64,000 nt of DNA from Staphylococcus americanisciuri (GTDB lineage Bacteria > Bacillota > Bacilli > Staphylococcales > Staphylococcaceae). Within the stretch, counting starts at the first letter, position 1, and every line of letters begins with the position of its first letter. The position numbers were made by a program, and so were the translations under genes. The stretch spans positions 24,752-88,751 of the forward strand of contig NZ_JANUXY010000009.1 of assembly GCF_024814435.1 (NCBI RefSeq). Reading direction: 5' to 3'. This document shows, piece by piece, positions 43,792 through 55,710 of this stretch. Under the pieces are notes generated by a model. That model saw only the letters and a list, made by a program, of their open reading frames with translations. It did not search any database and was not told the DNA's origin.

Positions 43792-44013
43792 ATGATAAGT
43801 CAAGTATTGCTGTCTGGACTTGAATCGGCTGAGCAACAGCGTCAACTTGAGATAAGATTAAGAGACATGATTGGTGTGGAAAGTGTTGATATTGATATTG
43901 CAACACAGACTGTGACTTTGACGTATGAAACACCAGCAAATCTTAACACTCTGGAAAAAGAAATTTATGATGCGGGCTATACAGTAATTAATTCACATAA
44001 AGGAGCGTATTAA
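43792..44013 (+). CDS. csoZ: CsoZ-like HMA-fold protein without cysteines
   Basis: A 73-residue protein with the ferredoxin-like pattern of copper chaperones (REMIGVESVDIDIATQTVTLTYE-like strands, LEKEIYDAGYTV helix), placed directly after csoR like staphylococcal csoZ. It contains no cysteine at all, so the MxCxxC Cu(I) site is missing and it cannot bind copper in the usual way. The start is ATG 43792 after AGGGGGC. It ends one base before copZ. It might bind a partner protein rather than metal; that is inference. Confidence 0.8.
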   Translation: MISQVLLSGLESAEQQRQLEIRLRDMIGVESVDIDIATQTVTLTYETPANLNTLEKEIYDAGYTVINSHKGAY

Positions 44014-44014
44014 G

Positions 44015-44221
44015 ATGGCAAAACATGTAATAATGGTTGAAGGTATGAGTTGTGATCATTGCAAGCACGCTGTGGAAACAGCAGTACAAGAGAACAAAGA
44101 TGTCGTGAAAGTTGAAGCTTTTCCAGCTGAAGATAAAGTAGATGTTGAAGTGTTAAATGATGCCGCACTAGAAGATGTGAAACAACGCATTTATGATGCG
44201 GGTTACGATGTGAAGTCATAG
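44015..44221 (+). CDS. copZ: Copper chaperone CopZ
   Basis: A 68-residue heavy-metal-associated protein with an intact EGMSCDHCKHAVE motif near residues 10-20; the two cysteines bind Cu(I) and hand it to CopA. The closing IYDAGYDV is typical. It starts one base after the csoZ stop, with AAAGGAG 8 bases before the ATG, so csoR-csoZ-copZ form one operon. copA follows after 120 bases with its own operator. Confidence 0.95.
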   Translation: MAKHVIMVEGMSCDHCKHAVETAVQENKDVVKVEAFPAEDKVDVEVLNDAALEDVKQRIYDAGYDVKS

Positions 44222-44309
44222 AATATATGAATAAGTGCTAGGTTTTGAGCATAATTTAAGGATTCTCAAAGCCTATCCACTTTTATAGTATTATTTTTTT
44301 ATCAATAAT

Positions 44310-44326
44310 ATACCCTATATAGGTAT
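44310..44326 (+). promoter_or_regulatory. CsoR operator before copA
   Basis: ATACCCTATATAGGTAT is a near-perfect dyad matching the known staphylococcal CsoR box (TACCCTATAGGGTA type). It contains a possible -10, TATATA (44316-44321), and ends next to the copA ribosome binding site, so the predicted copA leader is very short. Confidence 0.8.
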
Positions 44327-44340
44327 TGGAGTGGATATTT

Positions 44341-46518
44341 ATGACAAAAGAGACATTTAAAATTTCGGGTATGCATTGCGCGGCATGTGCGACGCGAATT
44401 GAACGTACATTGAATCGAGAAGTAGGGATTGAATCGGCGAATGTGAATCTTGTAATGGAAAAAGGGACCGTAAGTTACGATCCTTCGCAGATTAGTTCAG
44501 CACAAATATTTGAAAAGATTGAAAAAATTGGATTTCAGGCACATGCAATTGAAACACAGCAACAGACACGGGAACGCAAACAACGTGAGCTGAAACAACA
44601 AAAATATAAGTTTCTTGCTGCACTTATTTTATCATTACCACTGTTATATACGATGTTTGGTCACTTTTCATTCTTAAGTTTTGTGCCTGTGCCAGAGCTG
44701 TTTATGAATCGCTGGTTTCAGTTAACCTTGGCAACACCAGTACAGTTTATTCTTGGCTGGCAATTTTATGTTGGTGCTTATCAATCTCTATCAAACAAAA
44801 GTGCAAATATGGATGTTCTTGTGGCGATGGGGACATCTGCGGCTTATTTTTATAGTATTTATCTTATGTTTACGCATGAAATAGGGCATCATGTGTCACT
44901 ATATTTTGAAACAAGTGCTGTTTTAATTACACTCATTTTACTTGGAAAGTACTTGGAAAAACGTGCTAAAGGTCATGCGAGTGATGCAATTGAAAAATTA
45001 GCATCGCTACAAGTTCGCAATGCAGAAGTTGAACGTGATGGACAGATACAATATATGTCAATTGATGATGTGAAAGTAGGGGATATTGTTCGTGTACGAA
45101 GTGGTGAACAAATACCGCTTGATGGCGTACTTGTTGAAGGGTGGTCAACAGTTGATGAGTCAATGTTAACGGGTGAAAGTATACCAGTTGATAAGACTGT
45201 TGGTGATACAGTAATAGGGAGTACATTGAATCAACAGAACTTTATAAAAGTACGTGTAACACATACAGGAGACGACCTGGTGTTGAATCAAATCATTCAA
45301 GTAGTTGAGGCAGCACAAGGAGACAAACCACAAATTCAACGTTTGGCAGACCAAGTATCAAATGTTTTTGTGCCAGTTGTTGTTAGCATTGCATTGTTGG
45401 CCTTTGTTGTATGGTACTTTTTGATTGCACCATTTGAGTTGTCCCAAGCTTTAGAAATATTTATTGCAGTTATCGTTATTGCTTGTCCATGTGCTTTAGG
45501 TTTAGCAACACCTACATCTATTATGGTGGGTTCTGGACGCGCAGCAGAAGCGGGCATTTTGTTTAAAACAGCAGAGGCACTAGAACAAACGCATCGTATG
45601 GATACACTTGTGTTTGATAAAACGGGTACTTTGACTGTAGGAAAACCACAAGTAATGACAGAATATCGCTTAATATCAAATGAAGCGATTGGTAGTTATA
45701 TGAGAAGTCTAGAGCAACAATCAGAACACCCATTGTCAAAAGCAATCGTGAAATATTTTGAGCAGGAAACGGTCTTGCCAGTAGAGGATTATGAGACGCA
45801 CACAGGTAATGGTATATCTGGTACGGTAAATGGTCAGCATGTTGTTATCGGTGCGGTGGATTATATCGAGCAGCATGCATTACTGGATCAATCAACACGA
45901 CAAAAAGTAACAGAGCTACAACAAACAGGTGCAACAGTGATTGCCATGACGATAGATGCAGAAGTGGCGATGGTGTTAGGTATTCGAGACGAACCAAAAG
46001 AAGAAGCACGACACGTATTAGCACAATTACAATCAAACTATGAATTAATTATGTTAAGTGGTGATAGTGAGACAACAGCACGTGCAATTGGTCGTGAACT
46101 CGGTATTTCAAATGTGATTGCTGGGGTCAAACCAGATGAAAAAGCACAAGTCATAGCAGATTTACAACAGCAAGGCAAAAAAGTAATGATGATTGGAGAC
46201 GGACTCAATGATGCCCCAGCGTTAGTAAAAAGTGATATTGGTGTCGCGATGGGCTCAGGGTCAGACTTTGCTTTAGAGTCAGCAGATATTGCACTTATAA
46301 AAGGAAATTTGCAACATATAGCTGAAAGTTTAAAACTTAGTCATTTGACCATTCGTAATATTAAACAAAATCTCTTTTTTGCATTTTGCTATAATATGAT
46401 TGGTATTCCTTTTGCAGCGATGGGCTTTTTAGCACCATGGCTTGCAGGAACAGCGATGGCATTTAGTTCAGTATCTGTCGTATTAAATGCTTTGAGATTG
46501 AAACATATTGCTAAATAA
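44341..46518 (+). CDS. copA: Copper-exporting P-type ATPase CopA with one metal-binding domain
   Basis: A P1B-type ATPase that pumps Cu(I) out of the cell. It has 725 residues: a single N-terminal HMA domain with GMHCAAC near residue 12 (many homologues have two), eight membrane helices, the transport motif IACPCALG near 385, DKTGTLT with the phosphorylated Asp near 425, SEHPLSKA near 465 and GDGLNDAP near 620. ATG 44341 is chosen, with GGAGTGG 6 bases before it; TTG 44326 is an in-frame alternative inside the operator. Confidence 0.95.
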   Translation: MTKETFKISGMHCAACATRIERTLNREVGIESANVNLVMEKGTVSYDPSQISSAQIFEKIEKIGFQAHAIETQQQTRERKQRELKQQKYKFLAALILSLPLLYTMFGHFSFLSFVPVPELFMNRWFQLTLATPVQFILGWQFYVGAYQSLSNKSANMDVLVAMGTSAAYFYSIYLMFTHEIGHHVSLYFETSAVLITLILLGKYLEKRAKGHASDAIEKLASLQVRNAEVERDGQIQYMSIDDVKVGDIVRVRSGEQIPLDGVLVEGWSTVDESMLTGESIPVDKTVGDTVIGSTLNQQNFIKVRVTHTGDDLVLNQIIQVVEAAQGDKPQIQRLADQVSNVFVPVVVSIALLAFVVWYFLIAPFELSQALEIFIAVIVIACPCALGLATPTSIMVGSGRAAEAGILFKTAEALEQTHRMDTLVFDKTGTLTVGKPQVMTEYRLISNEAIGSYMRSLEQQSEHPLSKAIVKYFEQETVLPVEDYETHTGNGISGTVNGQHVVIGAVDYIEQHALLDQSTRQKVTELQQTGATVIAMTIDAEVAMVLGIRDEPKEEARHVLAQLQSNYELIMLSGDSETTARAIGRELGISNVIAGVKPDEKAQVIADLQQQGKKVMMIGDGLNDAPALVKSDIGVAMGSGSDFALESADIALIKGNLQHIAESLKLSHLTIRNIKQNLFFAFCYNMIGIPFAAMGFLAPWLAGTAMAFSSVSVVLNALRLKHIAK

Positions 46519-46603
46519 TGACAATTAATTTTGATTTTATATAGTAATGATAACGATTTTACTGTATGATGACAGTAATAGGTTAACAAGCTGGGGTGAT
46601 AAT

Positions 46604-46744
46604 ATGGCAAAACCGAATGATAAGTTTTATAATGTGGTGAAATTGTTATCATCAATTGGGGTTACGGTTAAAAAGACAAAATCACGATTTGATATTATGA
46701 GATCACTGCCAAGCACAACTGCTACACCAGAAAAGCTTAAGTAA
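46604..46744 (+). CDS. Small conserved basic protein, function unknown
   Basis: A 46-residue, lysine-rich protein starting MAKPNDKFYNVVKLLSSIG. GGGGTGAT lies 5 bases before ATG 46604, and a dedicated terminator follows 27 bases after the stop, which supports a real gene. It resembles small Firmicutes proteins that carry a VKLLSSxGVxVxKTxSRxDIMxxL pattern; I think this is the Lmo0850-like group but am not sure. No function can be given. Confidence 0.65.
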   Translation: MAKPNDKFYNVVKLLSSIGVTVKKTKSRFDIMRSLPSTTATPEKLK

Positions 46745-46771
46745 CAATTTATATTTATGTGAGTACATGAT

Positions 46772-46809
46772 AAAACCACTTCTGAAAATCAAATCAGAAG
46801 TGGTTTTTT
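46772..46809. terminator. Bidirectional terminator before rodA
   Basis: Perfect 14-base arms AAAACCACTTCTGA (46772-46785) and TCAGAAGTGGTTTT (46794-46807), with T-runs on both strands. Confidence 0.92.
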
Positions 46810-46815
46810 AGGAAG

Positions 46816-48021
46816 TTAAGATTTTGTACGTGATTGAAGCATTGATGCATCGTATTTTTTAGGGGCATGATAATAAATGCTGAGCAATACACCGATACCC
46901 GCCATCAGACTCCATAAAGAGCTTCCGCCATAGCTGATAAAAGGAAGCGGAATCCCTGTGATTGGGAGCAATTGAATCGTCATACCAATATTTTGAACGA
47001 TATGGAATAACAAAAGACTTGTATAACCAATGATGAATGACTTGCTAAATAAATCATCTGATATGCTAGCAAGACGAATCAAGTGTATTAAGAGTAATAA
47101 GAAGATGCCTAAGACAATAACAGCACCTACGAAACCAAACTCTTCACCGATAACAGAAAAGATAAAGTCTGTGTGGTTTTCAGGAATGTATACTTCACCA
47201 TTGTTTAACCCTTTTCCAATCAATTGACCTGAACCAATAGCTTTCATAGACTCTGTTAAGTGAAAGCCATCACCGGTACTATATGCGTATGGGTCTAGCC
47301 ATGAGTTAATACGACCGAGTTGATATGTTTTAATACCTGAAATATTTTCAATCAGACTAGGATTATAGATAATCGATAGGATGAGACTACCACCAAGTAC
47401 AATGGCTGAACCGAACAGTGGCGCTAGGATTTTCCATGTCACGCCGCTTACTACAACAATTCCGGCAATAATTGCTAATAAAACAAGTGTTGTTCCCAAG
47501 TCGTTTTGTAACAAGATGAGTCCCATTGGAATAATCGTCACGCCAAATATTTTGACGAGTAGCATAAAGTCAGTTTCCAGTGATTTGTTAAAAGTGAAGC
47601 GGTTATGTTGCGCGACAACTTTAGATACTGCTAATATCAAGACGATTTTCATAAACTCAGACGGTTGAATACTAATTGGCCCTATACGATACCAACTCTT
47701 AGCACCATTGATAATAGGTGTAAAGCTAGATTCTGGTAAAATAATCAAACCGATCAGCAAAATGATAAAAATAACATAAATGCCATTCACATATTTGCGG
47801 ATTTTTTTAGGTGAGACTAGCATGATGATAAAAGCAATGATAGCACCTAAAATATAGTAAAAAATCTGTCTCACACCGAAGTCCATACTATATTGACCAC
47901 CGCCCATAGCGGAATGGATTGTTGTGACACTGATGATGCAGAGAAGTAATATTAAACTAATCAATTTCCAATCTAAACGCTGAAAAAAAGATTTTTGCGT
48001 TTGTTGACGTGAAGAAGCCAT
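46816..48021 (-). CDS. rodA: SEDS glycosyltransferase RodA
   Basis: A 401-residue polytopic SEDS-family peptidoglycan polymerase that works with a class B penicillin-binding protein in lateral wall growth. About ten membrane helices are visible, with the conserved AKSWYRIGPISIQPSEFMK near 120, LLQNDLGTTLV near 175, the essential-Asp region NHTDFIFSVIGEEFGF near 280 and GIPLPFISYGGSS near 365. ATG 48021 follows AAAGGAG by about 7 bases; the upstream frame to 48060 is not used. It is divergent from ddl. Confidence 0.9.
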   Translation of the reverse strand: MASSRQQTQKSFFQRLDWKLISLILLLCIISVTTIHSAMGGGQYSMDFGVRQIFYYILGAIIAFIIMLVSPKKIRKYVNGIYVIFIILLIGLIILPESSFTPIINGAKSWYRIGPISIQPSEFMKIVLILAVSKVVAQHNRFTFNKSLETDFMLLVKIFGVTIIPMGLILLQNDLGTTLVLLAIIAGIVVVSGVTWKILAPLFGSAIVLGGSLILSIIYNPSLIENISGIKTYQLGRINSWLDPYAYSTGDGFHLTESMKAIGSGQLIGKGLNNGEVYIPENHTDFIFSVIGEEFGFVGAVIVLGIFLLLLIHLIRLASISDDLFSKSFIIGYTSLLLFHIVQNIGMTIQLLPITGIPLPFISYGGSSLWSLMAGIGVLLSIYYHAPKKYDASMLQSRTKS

Positions 48022-48147
48022 TGCAATCTCCTTTGTACTAAAAATTTCTTTAAGGTACATTATATAACGATTTTACATAACATGTAATAAAATTGCTAAT
48101 ATTGTCTAAAAATAAATGCATAATAAATAGACGACATGGTAATATAG

Positions 48148-49251
<1,104 letters not shown>

Positions 49252-49261
49252 AGGGAGACAG

Positions 49262-50623
49262 ATGATACAAATCAGCTTAAGACAGTTAGCACAATGGATT
49301 ACATGTGACATAGACAGTCGCTACTTAGATGTGGTGATTCAAGGTGTAACGATTGATTCACGTCATGTTGAATCCGGACAATTGTTCGTTCCTTTCAAAG
49401 GGGAGCATGTAGATGGACATCGTTTTAGTGCACAAGCCTTAGAAGATGGTGCAGCTGCGACTTTTTTTCAAACGAATAGTGATATCATGCCGCCAACAGA
49501 AGGACCTGTTATTTATGTAGAAGATACGTTACAAGCTTTACAGCAACTCGCAGCAGCTTATATGCGTGAAGTAGCGCCAGTGGTGATTGCAGTAACCGGC
49601 TCCAATGGTAAAACGACAACCAAAGATATGCTGGAAAACACTTTGGCAGCAGACTTCAAAGTACAGAAAACACAAGGTAACTACAATAATGAAATCGGGA
49701 TGCCATTGACGATTTTGGCGTTAGAACCGGATACACAAGTTTCTATTTTAGAAATGGGGATGTCGGGATTTGGCGAAATTGAGTTATTGTCAAAGATTGC
49801 GCAACCGAATTTTGCGATTATCACAAATATTGGTGAATCACATATGCAAGATTTAGGTTCAAGAGCAGGGATTGCAAAGGCGAAGTTTGAGGTGATTGCT
49901 GGATTAAAAGAACAGGGTCATTTGTTGTATGACGGTGATGAACCATTATTGACTGAATTGGTAGAGGAGAATGCGAGCGTACATGCTACTTCTATCGGTA
50001 CAGCGTCAACAAATGATGTATGTTGTGAAGTTATTGCACATGATGAGACAGGAATTACGTTTGTGTTAAATAACAAAGAAACGTATCGTATTCCTGTTTT
50101 AGGCGCACACAATATGAAAAATGCCACTTATGCTATTGCCGTTGCACGAGAATTAGGAGTAGATCCAGAAACAATTCAACAGCAACTGCAACAACTTGAA
50201 CTAACAGGCATGCGCATGCAGAAGTTTACCGCACAAAATGGTGCAGTAGTTATTAATGATGCGTATAATGCAAGTCCAACAAGCATGAAGGCTGCTATTG
50301 ATACAATTGCGCAAATGACAGGACGTAAAATACTTGTCTTTGGTGATGTGTTAGAACTAGGACCTCAGTCAGCAGCGCTACATGCAGAGGTAGGTCGTTA
50401 TTTGCGAGATAAAGAGATAGAAGTTCTATTTACATTTGGTGATGCATCGAAAGCACTTTGCGAAGCGGGCGCACTCTATGTAGACCGAGCGACACACTTT
50501 GCTTCAAAAGCAGAATTGACAGAGGTGTTATCAGCTATGCTCAAATCGGATGACATAGTGCTTGTGAAAGGCTCACGTGGTATGAAGTTAGAAGAAGTGG
50601 TTGATGCATTGATTACCATATAA
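49262..50623 (+). CDS. murF: UDP-MurNAc-tripeptide--D-Ala-D-Ala ligase
   Basis: Adds the D-Ala-D-Ala product of Ddl to the UDP-MurNAc-tripeptide, the last cytoplasmic precursor step. The 453-residue Mur ligase has an N-terminal substrate domain, the P-loop VIAVTGSNGKTTTKDML near 110, the central LEMGMSGFGEIELL region and a C-terminal domain with INDAYNASPTSMKAAI near 335. ATG 49262 follows AGAGGGAGA; a TTG at 49241 lies inside ddl. It is directly downstream of ddl, so consecutive steps are coexpressed. Confidence 0.96.
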   Translation: MIQISLRQLAQWITCDIDSRYLDVVIQGVTIDSRHVESGQLFVPFKGEHVDGHRFSAQALEDGAAATFFQTNSDIMPPTEGPVIYVEDTLQALQQLAAAYMREVAPVVIAVTGSNGKTTTKDMLENTLAADFKVQKTQGNYNNEIGMPLTILALEPDTQVSILEMGMSGFGEIELLSKIAQPNFAIITNIGESHMQDLGSRAGIAKAKFEVIAGLKEQGHLLYDGDEPLLTELVEENASVHATSIGTASTNDVCCEVIAHDETGITFVLNNKETYRIPVLGAHNMKNATYAIAVARELGVDPETIQQQLQQLELTGMRMQKFTAQNGAVVINDAYNASPTSMKAAIDTIAQMTGRKILVFGDVLELGPQSAALHAEVGRYLRDKEIEVLFTFGDASKALCEAGALYVDRATHFASKAELTEVLSAMLKSDDIVLVKGSRGMKLEEVVDALITI

Positions 50624-50640
50624 AAATAAATATTTATGTA

Positions 50641-50687
50641 AAATGATCTTAACAGATGAGCTAAGTCATGTGTTAGGGTCATTTTTT
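50641..50687 (+). terminator. murF terminator
   Basis: AAATGATCTTAACA (50641-50654) pairs with TGTTAGGGTCATTT (50671-50684), with two G-U pairs, and is followed by T. Confidence 0.85.
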
Positions 50688-50855
50688 CTGCATAGGTATT
50701 GAGTTTGGGGTTAAAGTAAGCTTTCAAAATAACGAGTGGTGAGTTGTTGTTTTTCACTATATCTATTCGAGATAGTGACTTCCATTTATTGCGATATTGG
50801 TTCTTAGGTGGTAATATGTAGAAGTTAGATTAAAATTATTTGACAAACTTACTAA

Positions 50856-52373
<1,518 letters not shown>

Positions 52374-52390
52374 TGATGATGTAATGAACA

Positions 52391-52425
52391 GGTGAGACAA
52401 TAAAGAGATTGTCTTGCCTTTTTTG
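52391..52425 (+). terminator. cshA terminator
   Basis: GGTGAGACAAT (52391-52401) pairs with ATTGTCTTGCC (52408-52418), then six T. Confidence 0.9.
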
Positions 52426-52768
52426 TTGTTCTTGTACCATATCATATGATTTAGCAGGAAAGCCTTTCACTAGAATAATTATTATTTATCCCTAATCAAG
52501 AGAAAGCAGTACAAACAACTATCAATTGAATTCCCCAGTACTTCTCCATTTTATAATACGAATATCAGCCAAAATAAAAGAGACAGCAAATCGGAAGCCG
52601 TATCAGTAAATAGGCTATTCAAATGAGTTGTGCGTTATAAATATTTTCACTTTGTAATCCATATATGACTGGGAAGACAATCTGTCAATGCATGTGTTTG
52701 ATTGAAAGTATCATGGCAAATGCTTTATGTTATAATATAAACAAATTTGATGAGAGGGGTCGACATCG
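52426..52768. other. Gene-free spacer before the PH-domain operon
   Basis: About 340 AT-rich bases. No open frame with a ribosome binding site or repeat is recognised. TATAAT at 52731-52736, 33 bases before the next gene, is the probable -10 of the PH-domain operon; no good -35 is at the right distance. Confidence 0.55.
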
Positions 52769-53236
52769 ATGACATTTCATAAAAGCCCAGAAATCACTAA
52801 ACGTTATCTAAGGCGCTTATACGCATTGACATATGTAGGGATGATGATATCGCTTATTATAATATTGCTTGTTTTATACTATTTTGATATGTGGCAACCG
52901 TTGAGATATATAGTGATTGGACTAATGGTGTTGTCATCCATCTACTGTCTTGTACGACCACACTTTAAATATCATTATACGTCTTATCGGATGAATCAAA
53001 ATATGATTGAAGTGAAACGACATTTTTGGTTTCAGCGTCACGATATAATCAAGGTAGAGCGTCTTCAATATGTTCAGTGGAGGAATGGCCCTTTAATGCG
53101 TCGTTATCAGTTACAGCGTTTGACGCTTACGACAGCAGGTCATGATTTAAAACTACCGCTGTTGGATGCAGAAGATGTATCACGTATTGAAGCTTATTGC
53201 TTAGCATATTTGCAGGAGGTCGATAGCGATGTATAG
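52769..53236 (+). CDS. Bacterial PH-domain membrane protein (YdbS-like)
   Basis: A 155-residue protein with two N-terminal membrane helices (about residues 18-60) and a bacterial pleckstrin-homology domain after them (YRMNQNMIEVKRHFWFQRHDIIKVERLQ, then LTLTTAGHDLKLPLLD). It fits the YdbS family. Such proteins occur with YdbT near acpS in many Firmicutes; in Bacillus the pair is linked to bacteriocin resistance. AGAGGGG precedes ATG 52769. It overlaps the next gene by eight bases. Confidence 0.8.
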   Translation: MTFHKSPEITKRYLRRLYALTYVGMMISLIIILLVLYYFDMWQPLRYIVIGLMVLSSIYCLVRPHFKYHYTSYRMNQNMIEVKRHFWFQRHDIIKVERLQYVQWRNGPLMRRYQLQRLTLTTAGHDLKLPLLDAEDVSRIEAYCLAYLQEVDSDV

Positions 53237-54725
53237 CCCTCAAAAGCTCCACCATATCTCGTATGTTATGAGCATTTTCTCAGCCATTAAGTCAAATATT
53301 ATTCCGATAATACTTTTTATTTTGTTTACGATGAAAGATTTTGATTTCAAAGACCCGTCCAATTATGTTTTTCCAGGACTTGTTGTGTTGTTTTTTATGA
53401 TTACATTTATCAATGATGTCATTAAAACGTACCGCACACGTTATTGGATTGAAGGGAGACATTTTATTGTGACATCAGGGTTGTTGAACCTAGAACGCAA
53501 AGAGTTGAACATCTCACGTATACAATCTATGGATACATCTCAAAATCTGATCCATCAGATTGTTGGAGGTGTACGTTTACAGATTCAAACGCCCAGTGAT
53601 GGCATTGTACTTGAAACAATCACTCAAGCGCAAAGTGATTGGATTCAAGCGGAACTTGAAAAAGTAAAAGCAGATTTGAATGCCATTGAAGATGAAGCGA
53701 ATGATAATCAGGGAATACCAGAAGCGTCAAAGGGCACGACTATAAAACAAGAAAAATTGTTATATCATCTTTCAAAGAAGAATTTATTGTTCATGGCGAT
53801 GACAAGTGGTGCTATATTTGTTGCATTGGCTACACTGAGTCCAATACTTATAACGGTGCTTGATTATGTCAACTGGGATTGGGTATATGATGAGTTGTCA
53901 TTTTTAGTAAACAAAGCATTTCTAGTCACATTGATTATTATCAGTATTATTGTCCTACTATCTTATTTGTTTGGTATTATCATTACCATTGTGCGCTACT
54001 ACAATTATACGTTGAAGAGACAAGGAGACTACTTAACCATCCGTTACGGCTTGTTAAACGTTAAAAAAGTGACAGTGCCTTTGAAGCGTATTCAAGCAGT
54101 TATAGAAACTAAAAGCTTTCTGCGCACATTGTTTGGCTTTACTTCATATGACTTTATTATTACGAGTGATATGGAAATAGATTTGGATAATGACTTTGCT
54201 GATGGTCGTGTCATGGTGTTACCTTTTATACGTCATAGAGAAGCACAGCATTTATTAAAATCATTAGTGCCACACATGTCATTTCACAAAGTTCAACCAG
54301 ATTTACCGTGGCGTGGTTTTCATAGAAGATTTTGGATTGAGTCCGTCATATTGATTATCATTGCATCAGTTGTCCAATATTTCTATTGGCCTTGGTTGTG
54401 GATTCCAGCTGGTGTGCTTATGATTTATATGATTATTAGAAGCTATTTACAGATTATAAAAGCAGGATGGTCGGTGATTGATGATGAAATATCCATTCGA
54501 AATGTCACATTATTTGGCTTTAAAACAACTTACTTTAAGCGTGACAGAATATTAGGTTTTCAACGGCGAACACATCCTATTATGGCTAGAGCGCAACTGT
54601 CACATTTTTATTATACGCTGGCCCAAGGGGCGCTTTATATGAACGTTGGGTTAGAATTTGTTGACGTGAACGATGTTGAAGCATTACAGGTGTGGTATAC
54701 AGAAGGGGCTGAACATGATGATTGA
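53229..54725 (+). CDS. Bacterial PH-domain membrane protein (YdbT-like)
   Basis: A 498-residue membrane protein with three repeats of a helix pair followed by a bPH2 domain: about 15-150 (RYWIEGRHFIVTSGLLNLERKELNISRIQSMD), 190-340 (LTIRYGLLNVKKVTVPLKRIQAV) and 365-495 (ISIRNVTLFGFKTTYFKRDRILG). Each repeat has the basic strand, an R/KI-Q-x-(I/M)-x segment and long membrane spans. This matches YdbT. The function is unproven; a membrane-stress or antimicrobial-peptide defence role is suggested by Bacillus ydbST. The next gene overlaps it. Confidence 0.8.
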   Translation: MYSPQKLHHISYVMSIFSAIKSNIIPIILFILFTMKDFDFKDPSNYVFPGLVVLFFMITFINDVIKTYRTRYWIEGRHFIVTSGLLNLERKELNISRIQSMDTSQNLIHQIVGGVRLQIQTPSDGIVLETITQAQSDWIQAELEKVKADLNAIEDEANDNQGIPEASKGTTIKQEKLLYHLSKKNLLFMAMTSGAIFVALATLSPILITVLDYVNWDWVYDELSFLVNKAFLVTLIIISIIVLLSYLFGIIITIVRYYNYTLKRQGDYLTIRYGLLNVKKVTVPLKRIQAVIETKSFLRTLFGFTSYDFIITSDMEIDLDNDFADGRVMVLPFIRHREAQHLLKSLVPHMSFHKVQPDLPWRGFHRRFWIESVILIIIASVVQYFYWPWLWIPAGVLMIYMIIRSYLQIIKAGWSVIDDEISIRNVTLFGFKTTYFKRDRILGFQRRTHPIMARAQLSHFYYTLAQGALYMNVGLEFVDVNDVEALQVWYTEGAEHDD

Positions 54726-55287
54726 TAATACTTTTTTTAAAATGGCACCAGAAGCACCTAGAGTTATGAGGATAGCGGGCTGGATTGTAGTTGTTGTTCT
54801 AAGCATTCTGGCAATCGCTTCTTACATTGTTGGCTTTTTTGTATCATTTAAAACCCTTATGTGGTGGATTGCAGCGGTTTTTGCAGGTCTTGCGATTTTA
54901 TATGCTATCGTGTTTGTTTGGTTGAAACCTATATATGCCTATCATATTTTTGGTTATCAGTATTCTGAACAAGGCATTGTCGTGCGTGAAGGCTTTATTT
55001 TTAATCAGCAAACAAAAATACCGTTATTTCGTATCCAAAACATTGATATTGATGAAGGATTTATTATGAGAAAATATCGGCTTGCAACGTTAACTTTCTC
55101 TACTGCAGGTGGTAATACGAAGATTAAATTGATTAAGAAGCAGCAAGCATTAAAAGTAAAGCGACTGATTCAAGGTATTGTGGTGGAAGATGAAGATGTC
55201 ACAAAAAATGCCGATGATGAACAAGCTGAAATCATCGATGAAAATTATGATAAAATGATAGATATGCAATCCAATGAGAAGGAGTAG
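54715..55287 (+). CDS. Third bacterial PH-domain membrane protein
   Basis: A 190-residue protein with two N-terminal helices (about 15-65) and one bPH2 domain ([34 protein letters not shown] near residues 80-115, then [18 protein letters not shown]). Its C-terminus is an acidic hydrophilic tail. It overlaps the YdbT-like gene by 11 bases, with AAGGGG 7 bases before ATG 54715, so the three are translationally coupled. It resembles YdbS but is a separate copy, giving the operon a YdbS-YdbT-YdbS layout. It ends five bases before acpS. Confidence 0.75.
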   Translation: MMIDNTFFKMAPEAPRVMRIAGWIVVVVLSILAIASYIVGFFVSFKTLMWWIAAVFAGLAILYAIVFVWLKPIYAYHIFGYQYSEQGIVVREGFIFNQQTKIPLFRIQNIDIDEGFIMRKYRLATLTFSTAGGNTKIKLIKKQQALKVKRLIQGIVVEDEDVTKNADDEQAEIIDENYDKMIDMQSNEKE

Positions 55288-55292
55288 ATGTG

Positions 55293-55646
55293 ATGATATA
55301 TGGTTTAGGTGTCGACTTAGTAGAAATCACACGTATTAAAGAGCTCGTTGACAAACAGCCTAAGTTTATTACGCGTATTTTAAGTCAGGGTGAATATGAA
55401 CGCTATCAACAATTCACACATCCGCAGAGACGCCTAGAATTCTTAGCAGGGCGGTTTGCTGTAAAAGAAGCTTTTAGCAAAGCGCTTGGAACAGGTATTG
55501 GCAAAGAGATTGCATTTAAAGAGATACACTGTGACAATGACGAATATGGCAAGCCGTTTATTGTATTCGATGGATTTAAAGTACATGTGTCGATCACACA
55601 TACTGCTCATTATGCCATGAGCCAAGTTATTCTAGAGCAATGTTGA
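55293..55646 (+). CDS. acpS: Holo-[acyl-carrier-protein] synthase
   Basis: AcpS transfers 4'-phosphopantetheine from CoA to apo-ACP, activating fatty-acid synthesis. The 117-residue protein has the magnesium-binding [15 protein letters not shown] start and the second motif [19 protein letters not shown] near 47-65. ATG 55293 lies 8 bases after AAGGAG; GTG 55290 is in frame but closer. It follows the PH-domain operon, and alr is next. Confidence 0.96.
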   Translation: MIYGLGVDLVEITRIKELVDKQPKFITRILSQGEYERYQQFTHPQRRLEFLAGRFAVKEAFSKALGTGIGKEIAFKEIHCDNDEYGKPFIVFDGFKVHVSITHTAHYAMSQVILEQC

Positions 55647-55710
55647 AACTATTAACTAAATCAATCAAGTATAAGGAATAAGTGATAGAGAATAGGAAGG
55701 TGACAGTAAT

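Noticed and set aside
53229..54725. YdbT-like protein as a transporter
   Set aside because: Despite many hydrophobic segments, the repeated helix-pair plus bPH2 strand pattern fits YdbT, and no transporter motif is present.
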